Source: Casimicrobiaceae bacterium (GTDB lineage Bacteria; Pseudomonadota; Gammaproteobacteria; Burkholderiales; Casimicrobiaceae). Taken from it: a DNA stretch of 14,677 nt. Below the pieces are notes generated by a model. That model had not been told where the DNA came from. It saw only the letters and a program-made list of their open reading frames with translations, and did no database searches. Of the stretch, positions 1-7,634 are shown one piece after another. The translations under genes and the position numbers were made by a program. The stretch spans positions 1-14,677 of the forward strand of contig CATPAO010000010.1 of assembly GCA_955652025.1 (NCBI GenBank), read 5' to 3'. Within the stretch, counting starts at the first letter, position 1. The number at the start of each line of letters is the position of its first letter.

Positions 1-1
1 C

Positions 2-766
2 AACGTCACGTCGATCGTCATGGAAGTGCCGATCGCGTGCCTGACGAGCGGCACCAACACGATCATCGGCGGCTGGACGACCGCCAGCGTTCCGGCGTCG
101 CGCGTCGTGACGTCGACGCCGACGGCGGGGCTCGATCCGACGCTGCAGTCGGGCGGCTTCGTGCAGGTCTCGCGCCTCGGGATGCCTCTGGTCAACGAGC
201 TCGTCATCGGATTGAAGGACAAGAACAAATTCAACGCGAGTGAGCCGAAGGACGACGCGCAATTCGCCGACTACGTCACCAATCCGACGTTGCCGGCGCT
301 GCTCGAGATCTTGTTCGGCGGCGCGGGCGTCAAGGCGCCGACGAATTTCCCGCGCACGGACTTGGTGGCGGCATTCCTGACCGGCGTCTCGGGGCTCAAT
401 CAACCGGCCGGCGTGGTCGGGTCGGAAATGCTCCGCCTCAACACGGCGATCGCACCGACGGCCGCCGCTGCGCAAAGCCGTCTCGGCGTGCTAGGCAGTG
501 ATAACGCCGGATTTCCCAACGGCCGGCGCCCCGGCGACGACATCGTCGACATCACGCTGCGGGTCGCGATGGGCGTGCTCTGCACGCTGAATCTCGGCGG
601 CTGCAAACCGTCCGATGCGGCGGCCGGCAGCCTCAAGTACACCGACGGCGCGTACATCAGCTCCGCGTTCTTTGCGAACGAGTTTCCGTATTTGCGCGCG
701 CCGCTCAAAGGCTCGCCCAACGACGACAACGCGATAAAAGCGAAAAGCTCGGCCGCGGGCCGCTGA
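2..766 (+). CDS. DUF4331 domain protein, C-terminal part (5' end outside window)
   Basis: The reading frame is open from base 2, so the start lies to the left and about 254 C-terminal residues are visible. The part after residue 160 carries the pattern I associate with DUF4331: FPNGRRPGDDIVDITLRVAM, then a Cys-containing loop (CTLNLGGC), then a YTDGAY segment, and a closing FPYLRAPLKGSPN. DUF4331 proteins are usually exported and of unknown function. The signal peptide would be in the missing part. The TPR gene starts 18 bases after the stop and the HupE-like gene follows, so the three are probably co-transcribed. The family call is from memory of conserved motifs; the biochemical role is unknown. 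Confidence 0.8.
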   Translation, partial: NVTSIVMEVPIACLTSGTNTIIGGWTTASVPASRVVTSTPTAGLDPTLQSGGFVQVSRLGMPLVNELVIGLKDKNKFNASEPKDDAQFADYVTNPTLPALLEILFGGAGVKAPTNFPRTDLVAAFLTGVSGLNQPAGVVGSEMLRLNTAIAPTAAAAQSRLGVLGSDNAGFPNGRRPGDDIVDITLRVAMGVLCTLNLGGCKPSDAAAGSLKYTDGAYISSAFFANEFPYLRAPLKGSPNDDNAIKAKSSAAGR

Positions 767-784
767 TCAGAACGAAACCGTTAG

Positions 785-2068
785 ATGGCGTTATCGGCCT
801 GCTCCCACATCGTCATTCCCGCGGAGGCGGGAATCCAGTGTCTTGGCTCGCACGACACTGGGGTTCCCGCCCACACGGGAACGCGTTCGCGGGGACGACG
901 ATTTGCGGCACTGGTGGCCTTGGCTGTCGTCGCGTTCGCCTTGGCCGATGGGCCGGCGTCCGCGAAGCCCTTCATCCCGGACGACGATGCCGTCGTGCTC
1001 GAACGGCTGCCGGAGCAGACGGACCCGTCGCTCAAGGATTTGAAGCGAATGCGCGCCGCGTTGGCGGTCAACCCGCACAACCTCGACATCGCGGCGCCTG
1101 TCGCGCGCCGCGCGATCGAAGCGGCGCGTGCCACCGGCGACCCGCGTTTTCTCGGCCAGGCGCAAGCCGCGCTTCTCCCGTGGTGGATGACGACGGACCC
1201 ACCGGCGCGGGCACGCCTGCTTCGCGCGACGCTCAAGCAAAGTCAGCACGATTTCACGGGCGCGCTGGCCGATCTCGATCGCCTGCTCGCGACGGCGCCC
1301 ACCGACGGCCAGGCCCGGTTGACGCGCGCAACGGTGCTGACGGTCACCGGCCACTATCAGAAGGCGCGCGAGGACTGCGCCAAGCTCGTCCTCGTTGCGT
1401 CGCCGTTGGTCGTCACCACGTGCCTCGCCGGTCCGACGAGCCTTGCCGGCGATGCCGACGGTGCGTATCGCGGCCTGACGCAGGCGCTCGCGCGTCCGGG
1501 CGAAGCGCCGCAAGTCCGCTTCTGGGCGGCGACGCTGGCGGCGGAAATAGCGGCGCGACGCGGCGATGCGGTCTCCGCCGAGGCCCATTTCACTGCCGCG
1601 CTCGCGCTCGATCCGCGCGACCCGTATTTGCGCGGCGCGTACGCGGATTTCCTGCTCGACCGGAGTCGCCCGCGCGAGGTATTGCCGCTCGTTCGCGACG
1701 ACACCCGTAACGACGCGCTGTTGCTCAGGCTCGCGTTGGCCGAACAGGCGCTGCCGGAGGAGCGAGACGCGTTCGAACGCCACCGACGCGAGCTCGCCGA
1801 TCGGTTCGACGCCGCCCGTGCGCGCGGCGATTTGCTGCATCGGCGCGAGGAGGCGCGTTTTCGGTTGGCGGTCGAGAACGACGTTCACGGCGCACTGGCG
1901 CTCGCGCGCGACAACTGGGCGACGCAGCGCGAGGTGGCCGATCTTCGTGTGCTCGCGAAAGCCGCGCGGGCCGCCGGCGACGCGACGGCGCTTTCGACCG
2001 TCGATGAATGGATCGCGGTGAACCGATTGCAGGATGTCGCCCTCGTCGCGGAACGCGGAGTGAGATGA
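785..2068 (+). CDS. exported TPR-repeat protein
   Basis: A 427-residue protein when read from ATG 785, with no strong ribosome binding site. Residues about 9-39 are encoded by the palindromic repeat at 811-900. A basic stretch (RSRGRR) then leads into a hydrophobic core (FAALVALAVVAFALA) ending in a plausible signal-peptidase site near PASA-KPF. The mature part is alpha-helical and Ala/Arg/Leu-rich with degenerate TPR units: one around residues 145-180 (segment DFTGALADLDRLLATAPTDG), one around 180-210 (TGHYQKAREDCAKLV), and one around 245-285 ending in AALALDPRDPY. TPRs usually mediate protein contacts, so a periplasmic adaptor is plausible. The stop overlaps the ATGATG start of the next gene, which indicates translational coupling. 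The native N-terminus may have been altered by the repeat. No enzymatic function is visible. Confidence 0.85.
   Translation: MALSACSHIVIPAEAGIQCLGSHDTGVPAHTGTRSRGRRFAALVALAVVAFALADGPASAKPFIPDDDAVVLERLPEQTDPSLKDLKRMRAALAVNPHNLDIAAPVARRAIEAARATGDPRFLGQAQAALLPWWMTTDPPARARLLRATLKQSQHDFTGALADLDRLLATAPTDGQARLTRATVLTVTGHYQKAREDCAKLVLVASPLVVTTCLAGPTSLAGDADGAYRGLTQALARPGEAPQVRFWAATLAAEIAARRGDAVSAEAHFTAALALDPRDPYLRGAYADFLLDRSRPREVLPLVRDDTRNDALLLRLALAEQALPEERDAFERHRRELADRFDAARARGDLLHRREEARFRLAVENDVHGALALARDNWATQREVADLRVLAKAARAAGDATALSTVDEWIAVNRLQDVALVAERGVR
811..900. repeat. composite palindromic repeat (ATTCCCGC...GCGGGAAT type)
   Basis: Three hairpins stand side by side. ATTCCCGC 815-822 pairs with GCGGGAAT 827-834 around a 4-base loop. 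CCAGTGTC 835-842 pairs with GACACTGG 854-861. GTTCCCG 863-869 pairs with CGGGAAC 876-882. The left arm (GGCGGGAA...CCAGTGTC) also mirrors the right arm (GACACTGGGGTTCCCGCC), so the unit is a palindrome of palindromes. Such ATTCCC/GGGAAT units are dispersed repeats in many proteobacteria and read in frame as the familiar VIPAEAGIQ peptide, seen here at the N-terminus of the TPR protein. The right boundary, near GGGGACGACG, is approximate. Confidence 0.8.
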
Positions 2069-3207
2069 TGATCCGCGTGCTCGCGCTGTTGTTCGCCCTG
2101 ATGCTTGCCGCGCCAGTACAAGCGCACAAGCCGAGCGACGCTTATCTGACCCTCCACCGCGACGAAGCCGCGCTGTCGGGGCAATGGGATATCGCGCTCC
2201 GCGACCTCGACAACGCGCTGACGCTGGATGCGAACGGCGACGGCGAGATCACGTGGGGCGAAGTGCGAACGAAGCACGCGGCGATTGCCGCGTACGCGCT
2301 CGAACGTCTGCACGTGTCGTCGGGCGGCGAACCGTGCGCGCTCGCGGTCACGAACCACGCGATCGACACGCACACCGACGGCGCTTACGCGGTGCTCACG
2401 CTCGCCGGGAAGTGTCCCCGGCCGGGTCCGACGCTCGCGATCGACTATCGACTATTTTTCGACATCGATCCCCAGCATCGCGGCCTCGTCAACTTTGTCG
2501 AGGAAGGACACAGCGCGAGCGTGGTGCTGAGCGCGGAAACGCCGACGCGCATCGTCGGCGGCACGGCCAGCGGCCCGCTCGTGCAGTTCGCGACTTACGT
2601 CCACGAGGGCGTGTGGCACATCTGGCTCGGCTTCGACCACATCCTGTTTCTCGTCTCGCTGCTCTTGCCCGCCGTGCTCGCGCGGCGCAACGGCGCGTGG
2701 CGACCCGCGGTCTCGTTTCGTGCGGCGTTCGTCGACGTGGCCAAGATCGTGACCGCATTTACCATTGCGCATTCGATCACGCTGTCGCTCGCGGCGCTCG
2801 GGGTGGTATCGCTGCCGTCGCGCTGGGTCGAGTCGGCGATTGCGCTGTCGGTCGTGCTCGCGGCGCTCAACAACCTGTTTCCGGTCGTCGCCAACGGGCG
2901 TTGGATCGCCGCATTCGGTTTCGGACTGATCCACGGCTTCGGTTTCGCCGGTGCGCTGTCGGATCTCGGCCTGCCGTCGGGCTCGCTCGCGCTGTCGCTC
3001 GCCGGATTCAACATCGGCGTCGAGCTCGGGCAGCTGGCGATCGTTGCGGTCTTTCTGCCACTGGCCTTCGCGCTCCGCGCCACGTTCGCCTATCGCCGCG
3101 TCTTCCTGGCCGGCGGTTCCGCGGTCATCGCGGCGATCGCGGGCGTGTGGCTCGTCGAGCGCGCGTTCGACCTGCCATTGTTCGGGCTGCTCGCGAAAAC
3201 GCTCTGA
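2065..3207 (+). CDS. HupE/UreJ_2 family membrane protein with EF-hand-like loop
   Basis: A 380-residue protein starting in the ATGATG that overlaps the TPR stop. GGAG at 2057-2060 is a suitable ribosome binding site, better spaced for ATG 2068. Signal peptide about 1-20 (cleavage after PVQA, before HKPSDAY). A periplasmic domain follows to about residue 175; residues 55-66 (DANGDGEITWGE) match the canonical EF-hand loop D-x-N-x-D-G-x-I-x-x-x-E. The C-terminal half has about six or seven membrane segments with the family signatures GFDHILFL (190-197), FTIAHSITLSL (232-242), FGLIHGFGFAG (286-296) and FNIGVELGQL (315-324). Intramembrane His at 185, 192, 236 and 290 could bind metal. HupE and UreJ proper are linked to nickel, but this second family has no settled role. 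It ends 13 bases from the convergent dehydrogenase gene. Confidence 0.85.
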   Translation: MMIRVLALLFALMLAAPVQAHKPSDAYLTLHRDEAALSGQWDIALRDLDNALTLDANGDGEITWGEVRTKHAAIAAYALERLHVSSGGEPCALAVTNHAIDTHTDGAYAVLTLAGKCPRPGPTLAIDYRLFFDIDPQHRGLVNFVEEGHSASVVLSAETPTRIVGGTASGPLVQFATYVHEGVWHIWLGFDHILFLVSLLLPAVLARRNGAWRPAVSFRAAFVDVAKIVTAFTIAHSITLSLAALGVVSLPSRWVESAIALSVVLAALNNLFPVVANGRWIAAFGFGLIHGFGFAGALSDLGLPSGSLALSLAGFNIGVELGQLAIVAVFLPLAFALRATFAYRRVFLAGGSAVIAAIAGVWLVERAFDLPLFGLLAKTL

Positions 3208-3220
3208 TCGGCGGCGTGCC

Positions 3221-4000
3221 CTACTGCATGAACCAGCCATGACTGACGACGAGCGATTGTCCCGTCAGGGCATTGCTCGGAAACGCGGCGAACAGCAACG
3301 CGACTTCGGCGACGTCCTCGACCGTCGTGAACTGCCCGTCGACGGTCTCCTTCAGCATCACCTTCTTGATCACGTCGTCTTCCGAGATGTTGAGCGCCTT
3401 CGCCTGCTCCGGGATCTGCTTGTCGACGAGCGGCGTGCGAACGAAGCCGGGACAGATGACGTTGGCGCGCACGCCGTGCGCTGCGCCTTCCTTGGCGACC
3501 ACTTTAGCGAGGCCGATCAGCCCATGCTTCGCCGTGACGTACGGCGCCTTCAGTACCGATGCTTCCTTCGAATGGACCGATCCCATGTAGATGACGCTGC
3601 CGCCGCCCGATTTGTACATGTGGGGCAGGCAGGCCTTGGTCGTCAGGAACGCACCGTCGACGTGGATCGCCAGCATTTTTTTCCAGTCCGCGTAGCTGAA
3701 TTCCTCGACCGGATGCACGATCTGGATTCCCGCGTTGCTCACCAGGATGTCGACGGTGCCGTAGGCGGCCACGACCGCCGCCACACCCGCGTTGACCACC
3801 GCTTCGTCGGTCACGTTCATCGCGATCCCGCGCGCCTCGCCGCCCGCCGCCACGATTTCCGCCGCCGCGACGTTGGCCGCATCGAGATTCAGGTCGGCGA
3901 TGGCGATCTTCGCGCCTTCGCTCGCGTAGCGCTCCGCGATCGCCTTGCCGATGCCGCTGGCGGCGCCGGTGACGATGGCGACTTTCCCTTGCAGTTTCAT
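3221..4000 (-). CDS. bdhA: 3-hydroxybutyrate dehydrogenase (SDR family)
   Basis: A 259-residue classical short-chain dehydrogenase of the usual length for D-3-hydroxybutyrate dehydrogenase (about 260). It interconverts D-3-hydroxybutyrate and acetoacetate with NAD in the cytoplasm. Visible parts: cofactor-binding TGAASGIG (11-18), NAGIQ (89-93), catalytic Ser141 in GSVHS, Tyr154 and Lys158 in YVTAKHG, and PGFVRTPLV after the catalytic region. The C-terminal GWFMQ and the insert before it match this subgroup. ATG is preceded by AAAGG at a good distance. The gene lies 15 bases after acetoacetate decarboxylase, so one enzyme's product is the other's substrate. Substrate assignment rests on motif recall plus this neighbour and is quite secure. 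Confidence 0.93.
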   Translation of the reverse strand: MKLQGKVAIVTGAASGIGKAIAERYASEGAKIAIADLNLDAANVAAAEIVAAGGEARGIAMNVTDEAVVNAGVAAVVAAYGTVDILVSNAGIQIVHPVEEFSYADWKKMLAIHVDGAFLTTKACLPHMYKSGGGSVIYMGSVHSKEASVLKAPYVTAKHGLIGLAKVVAKEGAAHGVRANVICPGFVRTPLVDKQIPEQAKALNISEDDVIKKVMLKETVDGQFTTVEDVAEVALLFAAFPSNALTGQSLVVSHGWFMQ

Positions 4001-4015
4001 GGCGTGACCTTTCGA

Positions 4016-4753
4016 TTACCGTAAATAGTCATGGACGACGGTGCCGAGCCCGAGCGTCAGGTCCGAAACGATGTGCACGCCGGAAACGACTTCGAGCACG
4101 GGCAATCGCGCGACGGGTGCGAGCGCGTGATGGAACAATTGCAGCGCGGCGGGGCCGCTCCACGCGCCTTTGACCGTCACGTCCTCGCAGAAATAGCGGA
4201 CCAGCTCGCAGATGCGCGCCGTCCCGTCGACGTGAGGCACGATTTTGAGCAGGAAGTTCGGTGCGGAAAGCGCGGCCAAGATCGGCGCCGCATCGAGCAC
4301 GCGATGCTTGTAGCCCATCGTCGCGACCGCCACCGGCACGCTGCCGTATTTCAAGACGCCGAGCAACGTATCTTTCTCGACGGCGAGCGACGGCGAGGCG
4401 AGCTTCTTCGGGAATCCCCACAGCTCGCGGCCGCCGGCGATCGGCGCTTCGTCGTCCAGATACATCGCGTGGACGTAGCCGCCTGTCTGACCTTCGAAGC
4501 GCACCGGAATCACTTGTCCGGACTCGGTGTAATCGCCAAATCCGGTCGAATCGGGCATCCGGATGAACTCATATTTGACGAGCGGCTCCGCGATTTCCAG
4601 CGGCGCGGGGACGACGGCCTCCAGCGCCGCGGGATCGGTGCGATACGTGACGACGAAGAACTCGCGGTTGACGAAGCGGTACGGTCCCGGTGGAAACGCC
4701 GGACTGGTGAGCGGCATCGCGTAAGCGCGCTTTTTTACGTCGTCGATCTTCAT
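4016..4753 (-). CDS. adc: acetoacetate decarboxylase
   Basis: A 245-residue protein that decarboxylates acetoacetate to acetone and CO2 through a Schiff base. The hallmark [12 protein letters not shown] is at 108-119, with the Schiff-base lysine at 116 and the pKa-lowering neighbour at 117. Arg30 and Glu77 fall where the Clostridium enzyme has Arg29 and Glu76, so every key residue is shifted by exactly one. The start at 4753 ([14 protein letters not shown]) is preceded by AAGGA about eight bases upstream. The frame is open further upstream, but that part overlaps the patatin gene and is not ADC-like. The gene sits 29 bases after the patatin stop and 15 before the dehydrogenase start, so it is mid-operon. 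Solventogenic acetone production is not implied; removal of excess acetoacetate is equally likely. Confidence 0.93.
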   Translation of the reverse strand: MKIDDVKKRAYAMPLTSPAFPPGPYRFVNREFFVVTYRTDPAALEAVVPAPLEIAEPLVKYEFIRMPDSTGFGDYTESGQVIPVRFEGQTGGYVHAMYLDDEAPIAGGRELWGFPKKLASPSLAVEKDTLLGVLKYGSVPVAVATMGYKHRVLDAAPILAALSAPNFLLKIVPHVDGTARICELVRYFCEDVTVKGAWSGPAALQLFHHALAPVARLPVLEVVSGVHIVSDLTLGLGTVVHDYLR

Positions 4754-4782
4754 CGGGCGATCCTTCGCGGGGCGTGCCGCGG

Positions 4783-5922
4783 TCAGTCCAGCAAATCGTA
4801 GGAGCGCATGCCCTGCGCGGCGTTGCATGCGTGACGCCAATCGGGGTTCGCCATGGTCTTTCGCATGTCGGCCAACCCGGCCGCCCAAAGCGCGCGGATC
4901 GTCGCGCGCGAGAATTCGTAGTCCTTCGATTGCGACGAGTACTGCGCGCGGCGGTTGATCAGGTGGACGATCGACACGCGGCGGCCGCGCGCACGCTCGG
5001 CCAGCAATTTGATGTCTGCGTCGCTGCGGAGCCGCGCCGGCAGCTTCGCCATGACGCGCCGAAATGCTTGCCGCAGCGTCTCGTCTTCCTTGGCACGGCT
5101 CGTGTTGAAGCGCGTCTTGCTCGAATACTGGATGTCCTTCGCCCGCTCCAGCACCTGATCCAAATTGCGCGGCATCGTTCCACGCGCGCTGAACAAATCG
5201 ACCTGAAGGACCAACGCGTTCAGGAGCGAGCAGTCGTCGAGCACGTACCAGAGCGGTGAGTTCGACACGAGGCCGCCGTCCCAATAAGCGACGTCCTTGA
5301 CCTTCACCGGCGGCAAACCGGGCGGCAGCGCGCCGCTCGCCATCACGTGCTGCGGGCCGAAGATCAGGTCCGGATCGTCGTTGTCGAAATAAACCGAATT
5401 GCCGCTGCGAACGTCGACGGCGCCGACCGAGAATCGCGTCTTGCGCTCATTGATCAAGTCGAAGTTGACCAGCTCCCGCAGCGTGTCTTTGAGCGGCGAC
5501 GTGTCGTAGATCGACAGCGCAGCCGGCGTTCCGTCCGGGTTGAACTGCGGGGGCGGCACGCGCGGGGAAAAAAAGCCGGGCACACCGAACGCCATGCTCG
5601 AGCTTGCGCTCCAGCGATTGAATTCCGTCCGCACGAGATCGAACGGCGCCGGCACCACGAGCGGGAAGCCGGACGAGACCCGCTCCCAGAACTGTTGCAG
5701 CCGAGCAATCCGATCCTCGGGATGGTTGCCCGCGATCAACGCGGCGTTGATCGCGCCAATCGATACGCCGGTGACCCAGCTCGGCGCCAAACCGGCCTCG
5801 TGCATCCCCTCGTAGACGCCGGCCTGATAGGCGCCGAGCGCGCCGCCGCCTTGCAATACCAGCACCGTGGACTCGTGTTTCGGTCGGTGGACTGCGGGAG
5901 CGCGTGATTTTCGGGCGGGCAT
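4783..5922 (-). CDS. patatin-like phospholipase (DUF3734 type)
   Basis: A 379-residue putative lipid acyl hydrolase. The patatin features are in order: oxyanion loop [14 protein letters not shown] (23-36), nucleophile elbow GVSIG with Ser54, and the catalytic-dyad Asp215 in [11 protein letters not shown]. The long C-terminal part, with [13 protein letters not shown] and [20 protein letters not shown], resembles the DUF3734 extension found in this bacterial subgroup. No signal peptide is visible, so it is probably cytoplasmic or membrane-peripheral. I chose ATG 5922; a GTG at 5949 is in frame but lies right behind a -10-like TATACT (5950-5955), so it would be upstream of or at the transcript start. 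It is the first gene of the operon with adc and bdhA. A role in releasing acyl groups or in granule metabolism is inference. Confidence 0.9.
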   Translation of the reverse strand: MPARKSRAPAVHRPKHESTVLVLQGGGALGAYQAGVYEGMHEAGLAPSWVTGVSIGAINAALIAGNHPEDRIARLQQFWERVSSGFPLVVPAPFDLVRTEFNRWSASSSMAFGVPGFFSPRVPPPQFNPDGTPAALSIYDTSPLKDTLRELVNFDLINERKTRFSVGAVDVRSGNSVYFDNDDPDLIFGPQHVMASGALPPGLPPVKVKDVAYWDGGLVSNSPLWYVLDDCSLLNALVLQVDLFSARGTMPRNLDQVLERAKDIQYSSKTRFNTSRAKEDETLRQAFRRVMAKLPARLRSDADIKLLAERARGRRVSIVHLINRRAQYSSQSKDYEFSRATIRALWAAGLADMRKTMANPDWRHACNAAQGMRSYDLLD

Positions 5923-5949
5923 ACGGGGATAAGCGATGCGAAGCCGCAC

Positions 5950-5955
5950 AGTATA
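5950..5955 (-). promoter_or_regulatory. candidate -10 box (TATACT) for the patatin-adc-bdhA operon
   Basis: Read on the minus strand, TATACT matches TATAAT at five of six positions and is followed by GTGCGG. The expected transcript start is near 5943, giving a leader of about 20 bases to ATG 5922. The -35 position (about 5973-5978, GTGCAT) is poor, so the promoter may be weak or activator-dependent. Confidence 0.4.
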
Positions 5956-5973
5956 GAACCCCCCGTGTTGCGA

Positions 5974-5990
5974 TGCACCATATCGGGGCC
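5974..5990 (+). promoter_or_regulatory. NtrC-like dyad in the patatin promoter (tentative)
   Basis: TGCACC-ATATC-GGGGCC compares with the NtrC consensus TGCACY-N5-GGTGCA. The left half is perfect and the right half matches four of six. It overlaps the -35 position of the candidate patatin promoter, where a bound protein could repress or replace sigma-70 contacts. A single degenerate site is weak evidence. Confidence 0.2.
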
Positions 5991-6024
5991 GAGCGCCCCT
6001 GGGGCCCGTGGCCCGCCGGGGACG

Positions 6025-6990
6025 TCAACGCCAGAGGAATTGGGCCGGAACGGGAGCGTTTTTTGCGGCGCGGCGCGTGAGCGACCAGAACTCGCGCACC
6101 TTTTCGCGCACCGCGGGCGTCTCCGGTCCGAGGACCTTGAACAGCAACCCGGCATCGTGGGGCAGCCGGCTTGCGCCATACGCGATCGCGCGATCCGGCT
6201 CGATCGCGGCGGCGACTTCCGCATGCACGCGATCCGCGATCGCTTTCGGCGTCAACAGAAACACGTTGGCGAAGACATCGTAATCGCCCATCGCCCCGGT
6301 CGCGTCGATCCGGCTGCGCTGCGGCTCGATGACGAATTTATCCGCGAACAGCGGGCGGCCATCGGGGCGCGCCGCGGCGACCGCTGCCGAATAGACGGCG
6401 AAACCGAAGCGTTCATCCGCGCGATGGTGCTTGCGCCCGCACAGCAGGATCTCGGCGTAGAGCAGCGTCGCCGACGGCGCAATCGTGATGCGCGTGTCGC
6501 TCAGTAGCCGCGCGCCGCGATGCGGGATCACCGGATCGGGCAGGATCTCCAGGTACGCGTCGTCGTCGAGTCGAAACGATTGAGTTTGCGCCGCGTAGTT
6601 CGCGTCCATCGAATGGATCTTCGTCGCCGCTTGCGTCGTGACATGCGCTTCCGCGCCGCGCGCCATCGCGATTTCGAGCGCGAGGCGGTCGCCCTGCAGC
6701 ACGCAACCCGATGTCGTGATCATGTACACGCACGGCATGTCGGGCAGCGCTTCGTCGAAATAGAGTGCGCGCTGCGCGAGGTAGGGCACGCGCCGGTCGA
6801 GGTCGGCCAGGATCGTCTTCGTGCCGCGGCGCTCGAATCCGAGTTTGAGGTAGCCGGATTTTCCGACGGTGCCGCTTGGCATTTGCGGCGGCTCGTTCTG
6901 ATATCGCGCGAATTCCGGCGCGTGCGCGCCGAGCACTTCGGCCAACGCGAGCGGTGAAATCGCCGCCGGTGCGGGGGCGTCGAAATTCAC
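6025..6990 (-). CDS. ureD: urease accessory protein UreD
   Basis: UreD is the scaffold that binds the urease apoprotein and passes nickel from the UreF-UreG complex during activation. Recognisable blocks are [15 protein letters not shown] (about 50-65), [16 protein letters not shown], the strongly conserved [47 protein letters not shown], and a closing FLWR. At 321 residues it is longer than the usual 270-300, because about 45 residues precede the first conserved block. The start used is a GTG whose last two bases belong to the ureG stop (GTGA overlap), which suggests translational coupling. A shorter start is possible, for example at MPSGTVG around residue 37. It is the last gene of the ure operon. 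Confidence 0.9.
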   Translation of the reverse strand: MNFDAPAPAAISPLALAEVLGAHAPEFARYQNEPPQMPSGTVGKSGYLKLGFERRGTKTILADLDRRVPYLAQRALYFDEALPDMPCVYMITTSGCVLQGDRLALEIAMARGAEAHVTTQAATKIHSMDANYAAQTQSFRLDDDAYLEILPDPVIPHRGARLLSDTRITIAPSATLLYAEILLCGRKHHRADERFGFAVYSAAVAAARPDGRPLFADKFVIEPQRSRIDATGAMGDYDVFANVFLLTPKAIADRVHAEVAAAIEPDRAIAYGASRLPHDAGLLFKVLGPETPAVREKVREFWSLTRRAAKNAPVPAQFLWR

Positions 6991-7625
6991 GCTTGGATCG
7001 GCGCCGGACGCAGATCGAACAGCAAGTCGTGCCGGATCCGATCGACCAACGCCGGGATGCCTTCGCCGGTGCGGCAGTTCGTGAATAGGAACGGCTTGTC
7101 GACGCGCATCAGCTTGGAGTCGTGGGCCATCACGTCGAGGCTTGCGCCGACGTAAGGCGCGAGGTCGGTCTTGTTGATCACCAAAATGTCCGATTGCGTG
7201 ATGCCCGGCCCGTTCTTGCGCGGAATCTTGTCGCCGGCGGCGACGTCGATCACGTAGATGAAGAAATCGACCAGCGCCGGGCTGAACGTCAGCGTCAGGT
7301 TGTCGCCGCCGCTCTCGATCAGCACGAGGTCGCTGTCGGGAAAACGCGCTTCCATGTCCTCGACGGCGGCCAAATTCATGCTCGGATCCTCGCGCACCGC
7401 CGTGTGCGGGCAGGCACCGGTCTCGACGCCGATGATCCGCTCTTCCAGCAACACGCCCTTCAGCGTCCGCTGGACGTGCTTCGCATCTTCCGTCGTCACG
7501 ACGTCGTTGGTGATGATCAGCACCTTGATGCCGAGGTCGAGCAACAATGGCGTGATCGCTTCGACGATCGCCGTCTTGCCCGATCCGACCGGGCCGCCGA
7601 TGCCGATGCGGGTGATCTTTTTCAT
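6987..7625 (-). CDS. ureG: urease accessory GTPase UreG
   Basis: A 212-residue SIMIBI-class GTPase that powers nickel insertion into urease. Present are the P-loop [10 protein letters not shown] (10-19), the nickel-binding Cys72-Pro73-His74 in [13 protein letters not shown], the [19 protein letters not shown] block, and the base-specificity motif NKTD. The length is typical. ATG is preceded by AGGGA at about seven bases, and this ribosome binding site overlaps the end of ureE. Only nine bases separate ureE and ureG, where most operons of the ABCEFGD order carry ureF. The gene overlaps the ureD start. Identification is unambiguous. Confidence 0.97.
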   Translation of the reverse strand: MKKITRIGIGGPVGSGKTAIVEAITPLLLDLGIKVLIITNDVVTTEDAKHVQRTLKGVLLEERIIGVETGACPHTAVREDPSMNLAAVEDMEARFPDSDLVLIESGGDNLTLTFSPALVDFFIYVIDVAAGDKIPRKNGPGITQSDILVINKTDLAPYVGASLDVMAHDSKLMRVDKPFLFTNCRTGEGIPALVDRIRHDLLFDLRPAPIQA

Positions 7626-7634
7626 TCCGCTTCC

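Noticed and set aside
791..1888. A 365-residue minus-strand frame opposite the TPR gene
   Set aside because: Arg-rich shadow composition, no domain; its DSRLRGND segment is just the reverse reading of the palindromic repeat.
2065..3207. Treating the HupE/UreJ-like gene as the nickel transporter of the urease operon
   Set aside because: It is on the other strand, nearly 3 kb from the ure genes, belongs with the DUF4331-TPR operon, and is of the second HupE/UreJ family, whose substrate is not established.
3208..3220. Bidirectional terminator between the convergent HupE-like and dehydrogenase genes
   Set aside because: The gap is only 13 bases and shows no stem-loop or T-run.
4754..5284. N-terminal extension of acetoacetate decarboxylase to 422 residues
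   Set aside because: The extra part overlaps the patatin gene in another frame and has no recognisable domain; ATG 4753 has a good ribosome binding site and gives the normal family length.
5923..5949. GTG at 5949 as the patatin start
   Set aside because: It lies immediately after the TATACT -10 box, so a transcript from that promoter would not include it; ATG 5922 still leaves 22 residues before the conserved core.
5991..6024. GC-rich inverted repeats after ureD as an intrinsic terminator
   Set aside because: Short GGGGC/GCCCC and GGGCC/GGCCC pairings exist but they compete with one another and no T-run follows; they may be simple base composition.
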